NCBI GenBank assembly: GCA_050181835.1
Contig: JBFXCU010000005.1
Location: forward strand, 1 to 64,000
Source of the DNA: CAILZL01 sp050181835
Lineage (GTDB): Bacteria > Pseudomonadota > Gammaproteobacteria > Steroidobacterales > Steroidobacteraceae
Reading direction: 5' to 3'
Length of the DNA stretch: 64,000 bases
Shown: one piece after another, positions 61,691 through 64,000 of the stretch
Position numbering within the stretch: position 1 is the first letter of the stretch
Layout of the letters: each line of letters begins with the position of its first letter
Position numbers and translations under genes: made by a program
The notes under the pieces: generated by a model
Told to the model about the DNA's origin: nothing
What the model saw: the letters and a program-made list of their open reading frames with translations, nothing else
The model's database searches: none

Positions 61691-63037
61691 TTATCTATTA
61701 GAACTGGCATATAGCGCCCAAAGGTCGCTGATACGCCCTAATGGACTTTTATTTGGCACTTTGCTGAAAGCGTTCCTGGCCTTATCAGCCTGATTACTAC
61801 GCAAATAGGCAATACCTAGTGCAACTTGCGCTTCATCTGGTTTCTTCAAGCCACCTTTTTTGATGCCACGTTCCAGTGCTTCAATGGCCTGCGAATATTG
61901 ACCGTAGCCCATATAGACTTCGCCCAAGATGGCATCGTCGTGGCCAGTTGAGGATTCACGTGCTTTCTTGTCCAGCGCAGCCAAACTGGCCTTATCAGTC
62001 TCCGCGTCTTTAGCGATGACAGCCTTCAATCGTTCCTCTCTATCCTTACCCGGACCTGTACCTAGTATGCCTTTGGAAAAACCAAGCTCTAATGCGCTCA
62101 GCCCTTCACCAGGATAACCAAAATTCTTCGCCAGCTGAGCCAAGTCGATGAATTCATCAGGAGTTTTCATCGTACCCACGGACAACATCAATCGATCCAA
62201 TTGAAAACGTAATGGGTCAGGCATCTGTTCCTGTTTCAAACCCGCCAATAATGCCTCCCAGTAAGCTGGGCTGGGATAGTAACGCACCAGCTTCTCTACA
62301 ACATCCAAGGTACGCTCACCCAGCCCTGAACGGCCCTCTCCACGTCGGTGGCCATCTCCACCATCTCCACCATCTCCACCACCCTTACGATCCGGACGAG
62401 CGTTATCCCTGTCTTGATCTAACTTATAGCCAATACCGTACATCAGTTTCAACCAGTCTTCCTTCGGACGACCACCAGCACGCTCGGTAGATCTGACCAG
62501 ATCAGAAAGCGTATCCATTGCTGGTCGTAGCTGACCCGATTGATATTGTAGTTGACCCAGAATTGCTGTCATGTCGGCATCACCAGGATGCGATTTCAAC
62601 CAGCGCTGCAAATACTCCATTGCTTTGCCATTGTTTTTGACCTGCATGTACATCTGAGCTATCTGCTTGGTGTACTGGTCGGTTTGAGCTGCCGACAGAA
62701 AACCGCTATCCAGCATCTTTTCGTAAACTTCGGCAGCTTGGCCATATTTTTTCTGGCTTACATATACCCACGCATACATTTCATTGATCTTGAATTGATC
62801 AAATGCGGTCTTTTCCGCAAAAGCATCAGCTTCGCGAAGCTTTACCAGCGCTTGATCCCACTGCTTGTTTTGACCAGCCTCTTGCGCCTCGGTCAATGGT
62901 TTACCAAGCTTGGTACTAACCTTACCTTCATCTGCTGCCCACACCGAGGACGTTGGCAATAACGCCGTTGCCGTCATTAAAGCCAGATTCAGACTCAACA
63001 AAGTCAGGATTGCACGAATATTCTTCATGTTCATCAC
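61691..63037 (-). CDS. Tetratricopeptide-repeat periplasmic protein
   Basis: 448 residues with a signal peptide (LALMTATALLPTSSVWA) and several TPR-like helical pairs, for example WDQALVKLREADAFAEK, YGQAAEVYEKMLDSG, NGKAMEYLQRWLKSHPGDA, and YSQAIEALERGIKKGG near the end. In the middle is a short low-complexity insert GGGDGGDGGDGHRRGEGR encoded by a 9-bp tandem repeat. Such proteins sit beside ExbD/TonB-type genes in betaproteobacteria and probably serve that system. Start is uncertain among three Met codons in the first four residues. Confidence 0.82.
   Translation of the reverse strand: MMNMKNIRAILTLLSLNLALMTATALLPTSSVWAADEGKVSTKLGKPLTEAQEAGQNKQWDQALVKLREADAFAEKTAFDQFKINEMYAWVYVSQKKYGQAAEVYEKMLDSGFLSAAQTDQYTKQIAQMYMQVKNNGKAMEYLQRWLKSHPGDADMTAILGQLQYQSGQLRPAMDTLSDLVRSTERAGGRPKEDWLKLMYGIGYKLDQDRDNARPDRKGGGDGGDGGDGHRRGEGRSGLGERTLDVVEKLVRYYPSPAYWEALLAGLKQEQMPDPLRFQLDRLMLSVGTMKTPDEFIDLAQLAKNFGYPGEGLSALELGFSKGILGTGPGKDREERLKAVIAKDAETDKASLAALDKKARESSTGHDDAILGEVYMGYGQYSQAIEALERGIKKGGLKKPDEAQVALGIAYLRSNQADKARNAFSKVPNKSPLGRISDLWALYASSNR
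62352..62380. repeat. 9-bp tandem repeat inside the TPR gene
   Basis: CCATCTCCA is repeated three times in a row on the plus strand, encoding GD-G-type repeats on the minus strand. Copy-number change keeps the frame (9 bp), so it could vary between strains and alter the linker length only. Confidence 0.75.
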
Positions 63038-63126
63038 TCAAGGGATATGGAGCCTAATGAATAATTCCAAGGCTCAAAAAAAACAGAAAAGAACAGCAGC
63101 TTTTTGACTCCTGTCCTTCAATTAGT

Positions 63127-63546
63127 TCACATGTATTGTTCCATGCCTACTACGCCCAATTTGTCCATTCGGCCACGCTGTGCGGCGGCCAGAATGCGGG
63201 CAACCGCGTCGTACTTGGACCATTTATCTGGTCGGACATGCAGCTCCGGCTGAGGATTTTTGAGATGTTCAATGGCAAACAACTGTTCAATCCGATCCAG
63301 TGACATCTGCTCACCATTCCAATAATAAGTGCCGTCAAAATCAATAACCAGATCAATGACTTCAGGCGGTTCCGATTGAATTTGGTTAGGGTTATTTTGC
63401 GGCATATCCATCTCGGTGGAATGCTTGGTCGGCGGAATAGTAATGATGAACATCACCAATAACACCAGCATGACGTCAATCAAGGGCGTTGTGTTCACAT
63501 CCATCATGGGTTCATCGCTACCCGATGAGCCTACATTCATACTCAT
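63127..63546 (-). CDS. exbD: ExbD-type biopolymer transport protein
   Basis: 139 residues: one N-terminal membrane helix with the essential Asp (NTTPLIDVMLVLLVMFIIT), then a periplasmic domain (HVRPDKWSKYDAVARILAAAQRGRMDKLGVV). Works with ExbB and TonB to energise outer-membrane transport. It lies downstream of a second exbD gene in the same direction. Confidence 0.92.
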   Translation of the reverse strand: MSMNVGSSGSDEPMMDVNTTPLIDVMLVLLVMFIITIPPTKHSTEMDMPQNNPNQIQSEPPEVIDLVIDFDGTYYWNGEQMSLDRIEQLFAIEHLKNPQPELHVRPDKWSKYDAVARILAAAQRGRMDKLGVVGMEQYM

Positions 63547-63603
63547 TAAACTAGTCTCCGCACATACATAGTTTTTTTCATGGACTAACTTCCTGTTATC
63601 AAG

Positions 63604-64000
63604 CTAGGCCGCATCATCGGGGGAGCTCGCGCCAACCGACTTAGGCTGCGAGATAAAGCCCACATTCACAATACCGGCACGTTGACACATTACCATCGCT
63701 TTGCCGATGAATTCGAAGCGCACATTTCGGTCACCTTGAATATTGACTTCCGGCTGCGGAACCTTGATCGCTTCAACTTTCAATCGCTCCAGCAATTCCT
63801 CTGGAGTGATAGGACGAACATTCCAATAGAGTTGGCCACCCTCATCTACAGCAATGGTAACGTCGTCTGGCTTGGGCTGGGACGCCTGATTCACCACATC
63901 CGGGAGATCCAACTTCACGGTCTGAGTGATAACGGGAATGGTGATCAGAAAAATAATCAACAACACCAGCATCACATCTACCAGAGGGGTAGTGTTGATG
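63604..64000 (-). CDS. exbD: Second ExbD-type protein (partial at window edge)
   Basis: The frame continues through the window end; the visible part begins INTTPLVDVMLVLLIIFLIT, so the real start is beyond 64000. The periplasmic part ends NVGFISQPKSVGASSPDDAA. Tandem exbD paralogs with one ExbB and a TonB are common in betaproteobacteria; those partners should lie just to the right. Confidence 0.9.
   Translation of the reverse strand, partial: INTTPLVDVMLVLLIIFLITIPVITQTVKLDLPDVVNQASQPKPDDVTIAVDEGGQLYWNVRPITPEELLERLKVEAIKVPQPEVNIQGDRNVRFEFIGKAMVMCQRAGIVNVGFISQPKSVGASSPDDAA

Noticed and set aside
1..64000. tRNA, rRNA genes and CRISPR arrays
   Set aside because: None were recognised: no cloverleaf with CCA-type ends, no rRNA-like blocks and no spaced repeat arrays. 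A tool scan could still find a small RNA I missed.

Overview
The window is a chromosomal segment of a Gram-negative betaproteobacterium, most likely of the Nitrosomonadales/Gallionellaceae type. I infer this from gene order and not from a database search. The markers are gatCAB divergent from mreBCD-mrdA-rodA, nth followed by a DUF1841 gene, a cyanide-insensitive-type bd oxidase, and a decayed porin-cytochrome c gene of a type I associate with Gallionella/Nitrosomonas relatives. Almost all of it is densely packed core genes. I saw no tRNA, rRNA or CRISPR array.

Layout. 1-1950 is a graveyard: an IS3-type element end has entered the 3' end of a frameshifted porin-cytochrome c gene, and two more IS3 orfA remnants follow. 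1973-9003 holds metG, an Rnf-like operon (rnfA-C-D-G-E) and nth. 9004-13594 holds a probable chorismate-lyase-like remnant, a DUF1841 gene, two membrane proteins, and a class III aminotransferase divergent from a phosphatidylserine decarboxylase. 13957-18547 holds a GbsR/MarR-type regulator, bd oxidase genes of the CIO type, and class I fumarase. 18631-31545 holds glycogen phosphorylase and a guanidine-assimilation locus: allophanate hydrolase, a biotin-dependent urea/guanidine carboxylase and two DUF1989 subunits run leftward, and an ABC transporter runs rightward behind a ykkC (guanidine-I) riboswitch and a sigma54-like promoter. 31549-38936 holds alaA and an AddAB-like helicase-nuclease pair. 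39246-47077 holds an MFS transporter, an RhlE-like helicase, a radical SAM protein, a MacAB-type exporter and Hsp33. 47084-63037 holds gatCAB, the elongasome operon, mltB, rlpA, dacA, ybeD, lipB, lipA and a TPR protein. Two ExbD genes follow; the second is cut by the window edge.

How genes work together. The guanidine locus should import guanidinium, carboxylate it, deiminate carboxyguanidine to allophanate and hydrolyse that to ammonia and CO2. mreBCD, mrdA, rodA, mltB, rlpA and dacA form a cell-wall elongation and remodelling block. lipA/lipB and ybeD belong to lipoate synthesis.

The most unusual feature is the Rnf-like operon. All five genes are open and tightly packed, but rnfB is missing from its usual place between rnfA and rnfC. 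RnfA and RnfE have each lost one of the two cysteines that hold the intramembrane [2Fe-2S] cluster, and RnfD has Ser in place of the flavin-acceptor Thr. This looks like either a remodelled Rnf-derived complex with a different electron route or an early stage of decay.
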